From Panaeolus papilionaceus (lineage: Eukaryota; Basidiomycota; Agaricomycetes; Agaricales): 64,000 bases of DNA. Position 1 is the stretch's first letter; each line of letters starts with the position of its first letter. Below, one piece after another: positions 35,536 to 47,528 of this stretch. Under the pieces are notes generated by a model, which worked only from the letters and a program-made list of their open reading frames with translations, searched no databases and had not been told where the DNA came from. The DNA is taken from assembly GCA_015501605.1 (NCBI GenBank), contig JADNRZ010000012.1, positions 434,001 through 498,000 on the forward strand, read 5' to 3'. The translations under genes were made by a program, and so were the position numbers.

Positions 35536-37795
35536 TCACGGAAGTGGTTGTGCGTCCAATTTTACAACTCGCTTCGATGTCAATGAAGGAATGATAATGT
35601 TGCCGTGCTTCAAGATACCCTCTATATCTGATGGTAATAACTTGTCAAAGTCTGTCTTTTCGACGACCTGGAACTTAAAGAGCAGTAAAATGGTCTGAAT
35701 AAATGAAACGAAAGCTCTTGTTAAAGGTGTTGGTACTTACGGGACAGGATTTGCAGTCTTCGGTTAGTTGGGGGAGGGCATACTGAAAGGATAGCTGTGA
35801 CGAATACGATTGTGTCTTATCCGGTTCGGCGAGCTTGGTCGAGAGAGAAGAACTCGAAGGAGAGACAGAGTTACCCATGCCTCTCTGGAGGGGGACGTTT
35901 AGCTTCCTAGCACCCTTATTCTTCCAAGTCTTGCCGATTGTTGACCTAGGTTTATGGCGCTTAAAGATACAAACTAGACCTGAAGCTCGGTCTTTACGAG
36001 CGGGTTTCATGAGAGAAATCGGATCGTCTTGTGGGTTTTCTGTTGAAGCGTTTGAATGGAGAGAACCTTTTGTCATCCCAGTTGCGAGTCGAGGCAGGAG
36101 AATCCCAAGATCACTTTGGCGCTCACGCGCTACCACTACGCTGCTGGAGCGCGCTTGAACTTCGTCTCTTTCGTTGTGCATTGCAAGACCACCAGCAGAG
36201 AGGGATCGAGAGTATGCAGACTGAGCGACCTGATCGCTGGAGCAAGCGCTTAGAGCATCACAAGTCGACGACAGTGTTATCGCAACTCCAGATACAGAGC
36301 CGTCGGCAAGAGTGCATGATCGATCAATCACATCAGGATTTTCCTCCACAGGCTGTAAGACGACTGGTTCGATAGCAGATGAAGGTCGCTCGGGTTGAGT
36401 GCTTGCTGGTGTTTGACTAGCGCTATCCTTCAAGGCGAACCAAGACTTGAAAAGGGGGTTCGATTTTGCAGTTTTGACAAATTCGGAGCTGTGTCGTGCC
36501 AATGCGGACAACACGCTCTTTAGCGGTTTCCCGGCGGTAATTTCAAACAAAGAGTTCCAAACAGAGGTCTCTAAGACTTCTACCTCAGGAAGAGTTCTGC
36601 TACCGAGAGCTTTAGCTGCCTAGAAGCGTATTTATATATCAGCAGCTGCTTGGACGAAATAAGAGACGCAAACACCTCAATGATAAAAACCCTGGAGCAA
36701 GGGGTTTTGGTTAGGTCGACTGGGATGAACAGCGCTAACGGAGTGAGATTGGCGGCCAGTTGAAGAGGTGTTTTAAAATTATTCATGTCTGCCATGAGGT
36801 CCTGCAAGTAGTCAATATCCGCATTAGTGAACTCGACTGGAGTCGACGATGAGCTATAATGAAATGATACAAGACGAAAGTAAGACCTCAACATTGAATA
36901 TAATGGATCACCTCAGATGTGAATACATACCGGGGGATTGTATCCAGCAGTTCCCTAAAGCTATTGGGAATATCGGGACGGGCACCAGAGAATTTCTGGC
37001 TAGTTATGTACAGCAGGTGTATAGCTGTTACGGCAAAGTTGAGGGCAATTCTATTACTTTTATTATTCCCTTTATGGCGCGCTAGACGTTGAAGGAGATA
37101 TGGAAGTAGGTCTTCAGAGCTGCTACTTTCTGAGCCAGAGGACAGGAGCGAAGATTTGCCGTGTGGTAAGGCATACACAAAACCGTTTACAAGGGTTTCT
37201 ATGTCGGCCATATGCAACCAGGCCTAATAATGGGTGAGTAAATGGCAGTGAAGGTCGTCATCTTTGGTGTCGCACTTTGTTAAGGATAGAATGGTGTCCC
37301 TCTATAGCTCTGCGACTAAGCTCAGACGAGGGCTGCTCTCGAACTAAATTAGGTGATAGGTGTTGAATGAAGACCTCCGCGAGGCGGTATGATGTTAAAA
37401 CGGAGCATAATTCGGCGTAACGTTTGTGATCTTTGGTATTTGGCCATGGTAAAGGCACCGAATCAAAACGATACGGCGCGTATGATATAGACTCGCGGAG
37501 CATCGCTACCTCAGGAGAACACCGAAGCGCGGCATGGTTGAAGAAAATGCGCGACTCGAACTCAGAAAAGCACGCCAGATAATGCTGCAGGTCATTTAAG
37601 AAAGATGAAAAGCAGTATATATGCGGCTATACATACCAAAAACCTTTCGTCAGCTTCATTTTCTGGTTCGATTTCCAGATGAAGATTGTCAATCTCCCAT
37701 AAAACATGAGTTTTCCATGGGTAATCGAGCAAACGTTGAGCTTTTTTCCGACAAGATACCCGGTACAATCGCGACGCATAAAATGGGTACTCCAT
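35536..37795 (-). CDS. Large multi-exon protein of unknown function
   Basis: At least six exons join in frame from the ATG at 37795 to TGA at 35538-35536. Visible blocks are MEYPFYASRLYRVSCRKKAQ, FDSVPLPWPNTKDHKRYAEL, ADIETLVNGFVYALPHGKSS, FTNADIDYLQDLMADMNNF, LFEITAGKPLKSVLSALARH and, in the last exon, KTDFDKLLPSDIEGILKHGN. Most of it looks helical. A serine-rich, basic region precedes the last exon. No domain recognised. The 5' end is uncertain. A 52-base intron (37856-37805 region) could join FRSNFYH in frame to KWPVMEYPF, so the gene may extend up to about 38564 (see findings). Convergent with the exchanger gene. Confidence 0.6.
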
Positions 37796-38564
37796 GACTG
37801 GCCACTTAACTGAGAGAATTTCAACTACCTACCGAGGCTGCAAGGGGCCTCCTGGGTGTACTGTGATAAAAGTTACTCCGAAAGAGTTCCATTGTCATGA
37901 TCTCTTTCAATGAGTGATGATGGTAACGTGGGATTCCTGACATAATCATGTCACGACTTCTCCTTTGACTGTGACATTGACAGCCCGCATTGCAAGTCAG
38001 TAGCACTGCTCCTTCCCCTGATGCAAGGTCGATCCACCACAAAGTGGCAGGACTCTCAAGTATACTCCAACTTCCTGCTCTGATATGATAAAGGTCAATT
38101 CTGCACTTAACTGGGGCATAGATATATTGACACTTGTGCTCACCAATTTGGGCTTCGTGACCGCTTAATCGCAGTCAATCACAGTTTTGACAGTTCGGTC
38201 TCAATTCTGTCCCATGTCATTCAAGTTCGTGATTTTCGGGAATTTTCAAAGCCTTTTTCAGACCTGCGATTTCAACGGTGCAGCGGGAGCCTGGAGGTGT
38301 GGGCCATGACCAACAGGTCGACTCCGTAGGCATATGCACCGACTATAGACGGGTCAATGTCCCACTTTCTGCATAATTCTTCTTCTCTGATCCACGATCG
38401 ACCCGACGAGAAGTTTCCTAAAAAATGTGGCGTTATTTTTTACCTAGAAACTCTCAACGATTTGGCCAAGGTCTGTGTAAAAGCTCCGCTCCGCCCAATA
38501 TGTCTGGCCTCTCCCACTCCCTGGTTGTGAGAGAGCCATGATCTCTCTGGCACCGACGCTCCAT
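37796..38564 (-). other. Possible 5' exons of the unknown gene, or decayed coding sequence
   Basis: Several long stop-free stretches run on the minus strand but change frame. Examples are RSWIREEELCRKWDIDPSIV (from about 38417), TVEIAGLKKALKIPENHELE, and APVKCRIDLYHIRAGSWSIL through MTMELFRSNFYH. An ATG at 38564 with a 41-base intron (38458-38418) would open into the first of these. Between the stretches the frame shifts with no good intron to explain it. So this is either a gene with introns I cannot place or a degraded one. Confidence 0.35.
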
Positions 38565-39210
38565 CAGGATTCAGTTCATCGTTGGGACCTGTGTGAAGTC
38601 TTCACTGGTTGTTATTGATATTCTCAGATGAGTGACCGGAAATTCTGTCCATTCTTCTTGAGCTAGCTCCTTTTCATCGTTTTTTTCTCGTTGTGCAATC
38701 GCCAAAACTTCCTCGACAGCCAGTTTGAGAAAATATCATGAGCAGATAGTATTCCATTATGTTCATTCAATGCTTTTGAAATCCCCCCTTTCACACTCAC
38801 TAGGTATTGCCGCGTATGACCCGCAAAATGCCATCAGCATTTTCGTCCATCCATCTCGATTTTTCTCTCCATTTGCCCGCGTCAGGGCTGAAGGCCGGTC
38901 TCTAAAGGGGACAACTCGCCCGAATACTGCTAAGGAACATATCTTGTCAATTAAATAATGCTGTATTCCTTTTGTGCTTGCCAACCTTATAAACTCCATC
39001 TAACTAGGACACGGTCTGCCTTCTCCCTTCACTGTTCTCGCGTGCCAGCCCCAATCTCCACTTTCCTTTTGTTGCCCACTTGGTTCCCGTGTGATCAGCT
39101 TTTAAAACTCGACAACTGTCCTTTGTGCTTTCTTGCCTGCGATTCCGTCTCCTGCTTCCTCACTTCTGTTCCTCCCTCACTTGCATCAAACGCGCCATTC
39201 GATTGAACAA
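38565..39210. other. Intergenic stretch, promoter side of the DUF6534 gene
   Basis: No gene supported. The last 200 bases (about 39010-39200) are pyrimidine-rich on the plus strand, as often seen just before fungal transcription starts. Confidence 0.45.
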
Positions 39211-41329
39211 ATGGATCCAGCAGCTGCAGGATTGATGGTAGTGCCAAAGTTCGATAACACTTTGGGCGCGCTATTGCTGGGTGGTCTTTTCGCAATGGCG
39301 TATGTCGCGACATAATCTCAGCTGTGCAGGACGTTGACAGTTTCTGTTGGATAGACTTTGGGGAGTGACGTGCGTGCAGACGTATACCTATTACATGTAT
39401 ACGACGAGGGATCATCGCGCAATAAAATTGCTGGTATGCATCTCTGTGTCTGTTGCGTCAAAGTTCTAATTCTGTCCACAGGTAGCATTATTATGGTATG
39501 CAAAGCTATAAAAAGACCACCTCCTCGATAGTTCATTCTCTGATGCTCCACATAGGTTGCTAGATACATTCGACTCGGCATTAAATATCCACATTCTTTA
39601 TTTCTACATGGTCAGCAACTACATTAACCCTGTAGCTCTGTTTAAACCAGTGTGGTACGTTCGCAGTTTGGCACTTCCCGGTTGTTCAGTCGACGATTTA
39701 ACTAACTGGATATTGACCCCTTTCTTCATGCAGGAGTATACTCGTATGTGTATTCATTGAACCCTGCACTCGACCCTCGATACTCAAATGTTTCATCCAT
39801 CTATCAATGGGGATTTCCTCGACCCACTAGATTCATGTGGCGGTTACGGTTGGTCTAATTCCCTGCTTGTTCGTTTCATAACTCACTATGCACCGTTGTC
39901 GGTAGGCGGCGTCGAATTTTTTGATTCGTTCGATGTTTCTAATCCGGGTATATCGGTGTATGTATCCTCAAATAAGCGCTAGCTCTCGCCCTGACGTCTT
40001 TAAACAGTGAGCCACAAGAATATTCTGCTGACGGGAGGAATTGTACGTGTCTTTTGTTGTGCTGGTTATTCGCTCGAATTCATAACCTATGCATTGAATA
40101 TGACCAGTTGGCAATTTCAATGGCGGATTTTGGTTCGTGATTCTTACCAGAACCTCGACCCTCACTGGCTAAAACGTTTCTGTTTCTCTCGCTCCACAGT
40201 CATCAGTCTCAGTAGGTCCATCTCATTTTGTTGAAGCGGTTAATTAATTAATATTTCATCATTTTTTTTATTAGCGATTGCTATCAAGGCGTAAGAAATG
40301 ATTCACACTATCCACAATCAACTTCTGATGGCTCCTACAGATTCGGTTTAACTTCATTTCCCGAGCTGGAGAGGCTTTCAGTGAGTTTTCATTTCGATAA
40401 CCAGACGGGGAATGAACTTACCCCATTTTCATCGACAGCCTCTCATGTATTCCACTTTCGCCGCGGGCACTGGCAGCGACTTGTTCCTTGCCATCGCTCT
40501 GTCGTGTTTGTTGTACCAGAGTAGAACGGGCTTCAAGAGGTACGAGCGTTCTCTTTTACTGCGGGGTTGGAGCAATGTCCGAACTTCAAAACCACTAGGA
40601 CGGATGGTCTTATTCGAGTGCTGATGATGTATACCGTCAACACGGGGATGATTGTCGCGTAAGTGATGTCTACTGAATGCACCCCTATTCGAAATTAAAC
40701 CTTAACCCGTGCACTACAGGATTGACGCGACGTTGGGTATGATCGCCTACGCAGCGATGCCGAACAACCTCATCTTCCTTGGTGCGTCAAGCGGTGTTGC
40801 TTCCATTGCATGCCACTAACGGAAAACCACGCAGGTTTCTATCTTCTCTTGAGCAAGCGTAAGTTATCAAATGTTTCAACCCCGTCATGGACTATGAGTT
40901 AACGCTCGATATAGTTTATGTGAATGCCTATCTTGCGACGTGAGTACCCTGTTCCATGAAAATGTCTTCGAGTTGCTGATGTACCATATCGCACTTGATC
41001 TAGATTAAACGCTCGAAAGTCTCTCCGCACCAAGCACGATGAGACGCTCTCGTTCAAGCTTTCCAACGTTACATCGGGGGTTCCACAATTCAGGCAAGCG
41101 GATACATATACATCGATGCCTGAGAAGGTCCGTTCAAAACTCCGATATAATTCCTTGAGTTACGAGCTGATCGTCAACATTTGGTACTTATCAATAGCGC
41201 ACAGCAGCAAGCGATCCGTCTAGCAAAACGGCTGTGTCCTTGATTGACCATGATGAGCAACAAGACAGCAAATCCGTTGCAGCGTTACCTGAGACGCGTT
41301 CATGGCAAGGGCAAGCCTATGCCGTATAG
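39211..41329 (+). CDS. DUF6534-type multi-pass membrane protein
   Basis: Basidiomycete-specific integral membrane protein of unknown function. Starts MDPAAAGLMVVPKFDNTLG, then helices separated by short introns: LWGVTCVQTYTYYMYTTRDH, LLDTFDSALNIHILYFYMVS, and the DUF6534 region near ALSCLLYQSRTGFKR, MYTVNTGMIVA and IDATLGMIAYAAMPNNLIFL. The cytosolic tail begins VYVNAYLATLNARKSLRTKH. The last exon (RTAASDPSSKTAVSLIDHDE...QAYAV) joins at phase 0 and stops at 41327-41329. The start is the ATG at 39211. At least ten short exons. About six or seven helices, receptor- or channel-like in shape, but no function is known for this family. Confidence 0.82.
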
Positions 41330-41621
41330 CCCTCCTTCGCATACGCAGGTGCACCGGTATATGTCTGCCCGTCTGGGTTGATATTCTCCGGTCGAAGTGC
41401 GCAGCCCCTTCATGATTTATTCTTGATAAGTATAGAATCAAGTTACGGATGATTAATGCCATTGGGCAATGTACATATATCCCATCGACGCCGTACATAA
41501 TTCGAATGTATGATGTGTCGGCTTAGTTGCGGTGCCTCACATCAACCTCACATACATAGATATCATTTCATTCGACCACATCCAAGCCAGTCATATCTCC
41601 ACTGCCTCGCCGGATCCACGT

Positions 41622-41988
41622 TCACCCCAAGTTTCTCAGCTCCTGAGATGTCGGTTCCTTTACGTGAGGACGGTTGGCCCAATTTGGAAAGTCGATGTTT
41701 CCTGCTTCAACACGTCTTTGCTTCAAATGTATTTCATCCTGCTTTTTTTGTTGCTTCAAAGACCCACAGGACCAGTCACTGAGGCATTTCTCGGGCAAAT
41801 ACACTGAATAGACTCAATCAATTAAACGCTGGGCCCTTGATTGTTCGAGAAGAGTTGGAGACTTATGTGCGTCATCTCTGACATACAAATCAGGTGGCTT
41901 CTCTGTCATGAACATGTGTACTTGGCGCCTTAAATAACCCCAGACGCAAGAGCAACTCCTCCGGAATAGCATCCTCATCAAGCTCCAT
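41622..41988 (-). CDS. Small spliced gene, unknown function (82 residues)
   Basis: Two exons (41988-41922 and 41803-41622) join across a 118-base intron (GTACAC...TTCAG, phase 1). The product is 82 residues: MELDEDAIPEELLLRLGLFK, PEKCLSDWSCGSLKQQKKQD, then FPNWANRPHVKEPTSQELRN. The frame is also open above the ATG without a better start. Not recognised. It lies between the convergent end of the DUF6534 gene and the divergent start of the Atg27-like gene, 153 bases away. Confidence 0.42.
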
Positions 41989-42141
41989 GAACCGGTTTAC
42001 AGACAAAGATGGGACCGTCCTCGGTTTATCCGGAGCCCCTAGATGAGATGACACCCTTACACTTCGAGTTGGAGTCAACCCTATCTAATCCTAGAGCTTT
42101 CACCTCTGCTGGTTGACCTAGCAGCCCCTTTCCTTTATCCC

Positions 42142-43697
42142 ATGTCTCGAGCAAGTACCAGTTTTATTCTCACCTCATTTCTACTGGCCTGGCAATGGAC
42201 GACTGCAGGTGCAGAAACAATCACACACACGTTAACAGATGAGGAATTCAGCCCCAGCCATTGCGCTTTCAGAATCCTTGATTATGACTACAATCTATGT
42301 CCTTTAATGGACACGACGGCCACAGTTGAAGAACAAACATATACCAGGGACTCGGAGGACCGTGGAGAAGGTAGCAGGAGTCTTGGTAAGAGGCTTTACG
42401 AAGTGGCTTTGGGTGGTGGCCTGCGGAAGCCTTATACACCCTCGGGCATCAGATTATCCGGATCGCACACTACTGAAGGGAATGTAGGGCTTTTTTGACC
42501 TTCTTCATTCCATGCCACTATTGACGCTTTGTTCAACTTCTTTCAGTGCGACGAGGACACAGTGCTTTGCATTACCGGTGAGTTCCCATAAAATTTTACC
42601 CAGCTCCGAGTCTGTATTTTAGGACGATACTGACGCCAGCGACTCGATGACAGAAATAACCCGCACCACAGCTTCAGTTGAAGGTCAGCGATTCACTCGT
42701 CCCAAGGCTGCGTCGCGAAGCACAACGACCCCGGTCGTGATGCGAAAGAATGGGAAGATGAAATCCTCGTTCTCGCTTAGCACAGACCATTCAAATGTCT
42801 TCCCTCGTAAGAAGTTCATTCCATTGTTTCAAAACCCTATACTGATTCTACTGCGCAAAAAATTACAGCGGTGTCTTCTCTGGAGATCACTCTTCATGCC
42901 GAGGATAACGAGCCATCGTTACACCTGGAAATGATTTGCTCAGACGGGGAAGTCTTGACTTTTATCCGCGAGCACAACGGCGAATATTCCTTTGCTTGGA
43001 ATACGCCGCACGCATGTCCTTCCAGGATGTCCCAGGGGATTATTCATGCACTAGAAGATCCCGCCCCTGAGAGTGAAGGTCCACCGCCAGCAGAAGAGGA
43101 TCAGGATCTACTCCCTCCACAGACAAATTATAAACTGCGATTTTGGATCTCTTTCACTCTTGTTCTCACCCTGTACGTGTTAAATCACTTTCGCACATCT
43201 GTAAACTGAACTTTTCCGTTTCATCTAGCTTCGCCGTTGCTATAGTATACGCATTCCTCTCCTCCCCAAGACTCAGAAATTCTGCCAGCGAGCACCTACA
43301 CGCTGTGTTATATACACTTCTCCCTATAATTTCACAAGCCTCGACAAGTCTCAAACCTCTCAAGCGGTCTATTGCATCATTGACACCAAAGTCTGTGAGC
43401 CAATTGGGCTCTCGTTTCCGTCAAGGCGATTCACAGCTGGTGCGGTGGGCACAGGAAGACATGGCTCTGGACGATGTCGAGGATCTCATGGTCAACGGTG
43501 ACGATGCCTTTGCTGGATCTTCCTCCCGTCGCGGGAAATTATGGGACGAGGAAGGACTAGACGAATACATACCTCTGACCATCGGTACCAAGAGCGGAAG
43601 AGCGCGACAGGTGCGCTCCTATGGAACGACACCTGATGTTGAAACCTTTGCCGAACGAGGTGTAAAAGGTGGTCTGGGGAGACTCTTTGGGAAGTAA
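42142..43697 (+). CDS. Atg27-like type I membrane protein
   Basis: Single-pass protein resembling Atg27 and mannose-6-phosphate-receptor-like lumenal proteins, which cycle between Golgi, endosomes and vacuole and affect Atg9 traffic. Signal peptide TSFILTSFLLAWQWTTAGAE (residues 5-24). The lumenal part has paired cysteines (SHCAFRILDYDYNLC; CDEDTVLC; then ICSDGEVLTFIREHNGEYSF and TPHACPSR). One membrane helix (LRFWISFTLVLTLFAVAIVY) crosses an intron. A cytosolic tail of about 160 residues ends GRLFGK. Five exons. Assignment to Atg27 rests on architecture and cysteine pattern. A neighbouring MRH-fold family is possible. The tail is longer than in yeast Atg27. Confidence 0.6.
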
Positions 43698-43936
43698 TGG
43701 TTGTAGTATGCACGTCAGCACGACACAAACACGATGTTCATTACTTTAGGTTCAATATTTTGAACTGGTTAATATTCCCGTGTTATCAGTTTTTCTTTCT
43801 TTTTGTACAAATTATTACAATACATTACAGCCTCTGTAGATTTAGGGACCGCAGCCTGTCGGAACATAATACCAATTGTACATCATAAACGAGTCGTTGA
43901 ACCTCGCATAAGCTCAGTCGCCAAAAAAAACCCCCG

Positions 43937-45713
43937 TCAAGCCAGAACCCCTTCAAGCATGTAGAAAGCGGCAATAATGGCAGCAATGATCCACCAGTGC
44001 GTACCAGTAGTACGTTCCGGAAGAATTCTACTTGCTGCTCCAGTCAAGTTACCATTGACCAATACCTTGTTGTACACTTTCAATGAATTAATGCTCCATA
44101 GGGCAGTCTAAAAGAGTGGTGTTATGCGGCATCTATGACGAGAGAGCACCTCGGACTTACAACAAAATTCGTAGGATCGGTCAGCCGCTGGTCGCATGTT
44201 CCTGGACAACCTGAGGATGCGTAAGATGCACCTGCCCATTGACCACAGAATGTGATATCTGAAAGGCCTTGAGCGATTGAATACGTTTATCACTTCAATA
44301 CGCACCGAAAACGATGCGATGGCTTTGGAAATAAGAAGGGATATCGCAAGAGGAAGAGTTCAGCAGCGTGGCTGATGGAACGCCCCAAGCTGACGGTGTC
44401 GGTGTACCATCAAGAATATCTTGAGGAATGGCAGCTCGAAAGAAAGACCCTAAGAGAGAGAGCACGTCTTGAGCACATATTATCAAATTTGTGGTTGTTA
44501 TACGTACAGACGGAAATGTCATTTTCGTCCCATTTCATAGCCAAGACACCTCCACCTTGAGACTCAAAGAATGGCCCATAAGATGCACGACTCCAATCTG
44601 TGACGGCACAACCCGCATTCTGGTCAATAGAGGTATCACAGTTGGTATGATTGCCAGCTGCTGTTGTCTGAGTCCATTACATGATGTGAGTGACAGTTCA
44701 AGACCTCGTTAGACAGGCTTACAGCAATTGTTCCACTGAAGGTGGCGTTAGGATTGAGCATACAGCCTTGTGTTATAATTACCCCGTCAATAGGTGCGTT
44801 GAGTGCAAAAGAAGAATTGGCTAACCAGGACGAGTGTGCCAGGTAATTTGATTATGCTCATTGTCGTGAACACCCTCTAAGACATCAATTTCGCCATTCT
44901 GCGGCCAGTTATCACCGACAGTCCAGAATGCAGGCCAAATAGCTGGAAGTTTGGTGCCATAAGATATTGCGCCCTGGTATTCAGAATGGTGGCACTCACC
45001 ACAACCCCACGGTGCGCGGTTCAGGTCAAGAATAAATAGACCAGTGGTGTACTGATTGACGCTTTGTATTCTCACACTGTATAAATGAAGTCAACGAGGG
45101 GTGTCCCCTTTATGTAGAATGATGCAAGCAGACCTTTCTCGAAATGTGCCTACAGGTAGAGTGCTGGTGTCGTCCGCTTTCATGATAACCGTTCCGTTCG
45201 GGTCTGTGAAAGTATAACCTTTCTGTTTGGCAGTTGGTCCGTCCACGAAGCTGTATGATAAATTGATAGCAATTGGGAACATGGTCGGTAAGATTGGGAG
45301 AACGAGATACATACGTTACCATTCCCCTATTGATTGCCATTGTCGTTAATGACCTTGCTCCAGCGCACGAGTTCTAGAGAAATACTTACTGCGTCGGATC
45401 CGCATCAGTAAAAAAGGTGAACCCACTGAAAAGGTTTGATTAGAGTTTTGTATATGATTTCTTGATGTATTACTCACTCGAAGAACGTATCTCCAGCGTA
45501 GTTGTCTCCAGGTAGCCAAACAAAAGCCGTGCCATTTGGATCAAAATTATAGTTCAGTGTCTCCCGCTTCATCGGTTGCTTGTTGTCCGCATGTCCACCC
45601 CCGTCTACACCCGAGTCCTTGACGTGGCTAAAGGGATTCCATGCAGATATGAGAGGCGTTATCCAGACCAGCAAGAAAACGAAAGTCGTCCAACACGGAG
45701 TGATTACAGTCAT
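43937..45713 (-). CDS. GH16 family glucanase, secreted or membrane-anchored
   Basis: Endo-beta-glucan hydrolase/transglycosylase fold. Signal peptide TTFVFLLVWITPLISAW (residues 9-25). The catalytic motif GEIDVLEGVHDNEHNQITWH carries the E-x-D-x-x-E pair, preceded by LPAIWPAFWTVGDNWPQNGE. Downstream are ATFSGTIA, TDWSRASYGPFFESQGGGVL, MKWDENDISV, GVPSATLLNSSSCDIPSYFQ and FCGQWAG. The C-terminus THWWIIAAIIAAFYMLEGVL is hydrophobic and could be a GPI signal or membrane anchor. At least eight exons; ATG at 45713, stop at 43937. Likely acts on the cell wall or on plant/fungal 1,3(4)-beta-glucans. Convergent with the Atg27-like gene, 239 bases away. Confidence 0.9.
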
Positions 45714-47229
45714 AAAGTCGTCAGATTTGGCGGAAAATCAGGGCAATGATGAGAGTCAGGAGTATACAGTAGCTCTAAAATGAATCTCTGTAGTATGTTC
45801 AGTTGCCCAGTTATGAGCGTTTTTAGGATGTCGAAGAATGAGGTGGTGGTCGTGAACAATGAGCAGAGTTAAACAATTCCTCGGTGTGGCTTCCAAAATA
45901 AAACTTCGTCAATATGAAATGATTAAGGACAACATGAGGCAGAATCATTCTGTAAGTATTCCGGGAACGTAGTGCGAAATTATGAAACAATGTTGTACTG
46001 GTGCTATAAAAAGACGCGGCAAGTTGGGGCTCGGTGTTGACAGCTCCTTATGAAGTGCTAATATTCTCACGCGGTGTCAGCGTGCCGAGGATCTTGGGGC
46101 TAATTATAGCGTCCTCAATATTTTTAGCAACACAACGAAACACGACGTGAGCCCTGCTAGCGTGTGTGATCTGTATTCAAATATTCTTTGACTTATGTAG
46201 GCACAGAGGAGATAGCTTAATCGTAAAACAAATGGTGAAACACCACGATTGAAAGTCGCTCGACCAATATAAATAAGACGAGCATGATGGAATGATTTAC
46301 AAGAGTACTCACTAACTTTTCTAACTACAAGCAGTATTCTAAAATATTCCTTTCCGAGATCCGGAGTATCTAAAAAATAATACGAAACTGAAACGTTGTC
46401 GAGCGATTATTTACTGGTGAGGCATTTGCCTTGTCATAAACAGATGTTGACCCGCACATGCGAGTAAAAAGTTGATAGATACAGAAATAAATAGTCAATC
46501 GTGAGGTGGAGAGGGAAGCCAATATCCTGCCGTCGAGGCAAATCCCTAAGGTGGGGTGTTCCCGGGGATGCACAGGGCTGCTTGTTGACACGAGCGCTAA
46601 AAGGAGGTGTGCGCAATGCAAACAAGAACAAAGAAAGAGTTGTCCAACGGCTTAGCAGCTTCTCCCAAGCGTGTTATATTGACAGAACTGTAGAAGGATC
46701 AGTCAAAAAAAAATTTTTTAAAAACATAAAGCGTTCGACTCACCTCACACCGATCACCACTCGCCAACCGAGCCATCACCTTATGCTTGCACGACACACG
46801 TTAATGCGCTCCCACCCCCAGGTTTCTGCGCCCGTAGACGTTACTAGTGGGAAGTGGCACATCCAGGTAAAGCCGATAACAGCCGCAGCCCAAAAGGCTG
46901 TCTTCAGGCGCGTCGTGAGCGTCGTGCAACCACCGCAGCGGATAGACGTCTCATTTCGATCACAGCCGTCCGACGCATCGCCCAGCGCTTAAGCCTGCAG
47001 ACGATTGGCCCCCCAGGGGTGACTGAGACCCGCCCGAGCATTCATGAACGCTCTAACCTCGACCTCGAAGGGTCACGACCTCAGAACACAAGGAACTTGT
47101 CAAGGCGCGGAGGGGATATCTGTGTGCGTCCATGTGTGTGCAAAAGCAGTGCGATGACCCGGTATGCATTGTGGGGTGAAAGGTTAGTGGCTCGCCTTTA
47201 TAAACATATTTTGTTGGCCAATGGCGAGT
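45714..47229. other. Intergenic stretch, no gene supported
   Basis: Overlapping plus-strand frames at 46501-46992 and 46854-47357 are long, but one begins only with GTG and both lie over low-confidence, GC-shifted sequence. No domain, splice partner or repeat was seen. Confidence 0.4.
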
Positions 47230-47528
47230 TCAGGGGGGAATGTGAAGGTATATCGCCTAAGGGCATTAGTCAGATAAAAGCTGAATTGTTCAACACACTT
47301 ACAATTGAACCTGCCAGCGGACTTCGATCGAGAACGAACGTGGTTGAGATCGATTGAAGGTGAGGGTCGAAGTCATCGACGCAAGAGTTGAACTCTACAA
47401 AGTGAGTTTGATAATGTCGTTCTTCTTTCAGGATGATATCGAGCTGGGGTTTCTGGTACGTTGTGGTACTAATGGGGTGTCAGCGAGGTGGATTATACCA
47501 ATTGGGTAGGTAAGTACTCGCTAGCCAT
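47230..47528 (-). CDS. Very small spliced gene, unknown function (67 residues)
   Basis: Three exons (47528-47518, 47468-47303, 47256-47230) join in one frame. The introns are 49 and 46 bases, with good ends (GTACTT...CATTAG, GTAAGT...CCTTAG) and CTGAC/CTAAT branch-like sites. The product is MASDTTYQKPQLDIILKEER, HYQTHFVEFNSCVDDFDPHL, QSISTTFVLDRSPLAG and a short hydrophobic end. A TATA-like TATATAAA lies on the same strand near 47805-47812, but other ATGs fall between it and this start, so the 5' end is uncertain. Acidic, no membrane helix; not recognised. Confidence 0.45.

Noticed and set aside
46501..47357. Two overlapping plus-strand frames of over 160 codons
   Set aside because: The first starts only with GTG, they overlap each other, and the second overlaps a better-supported spliced minus-strand gene.
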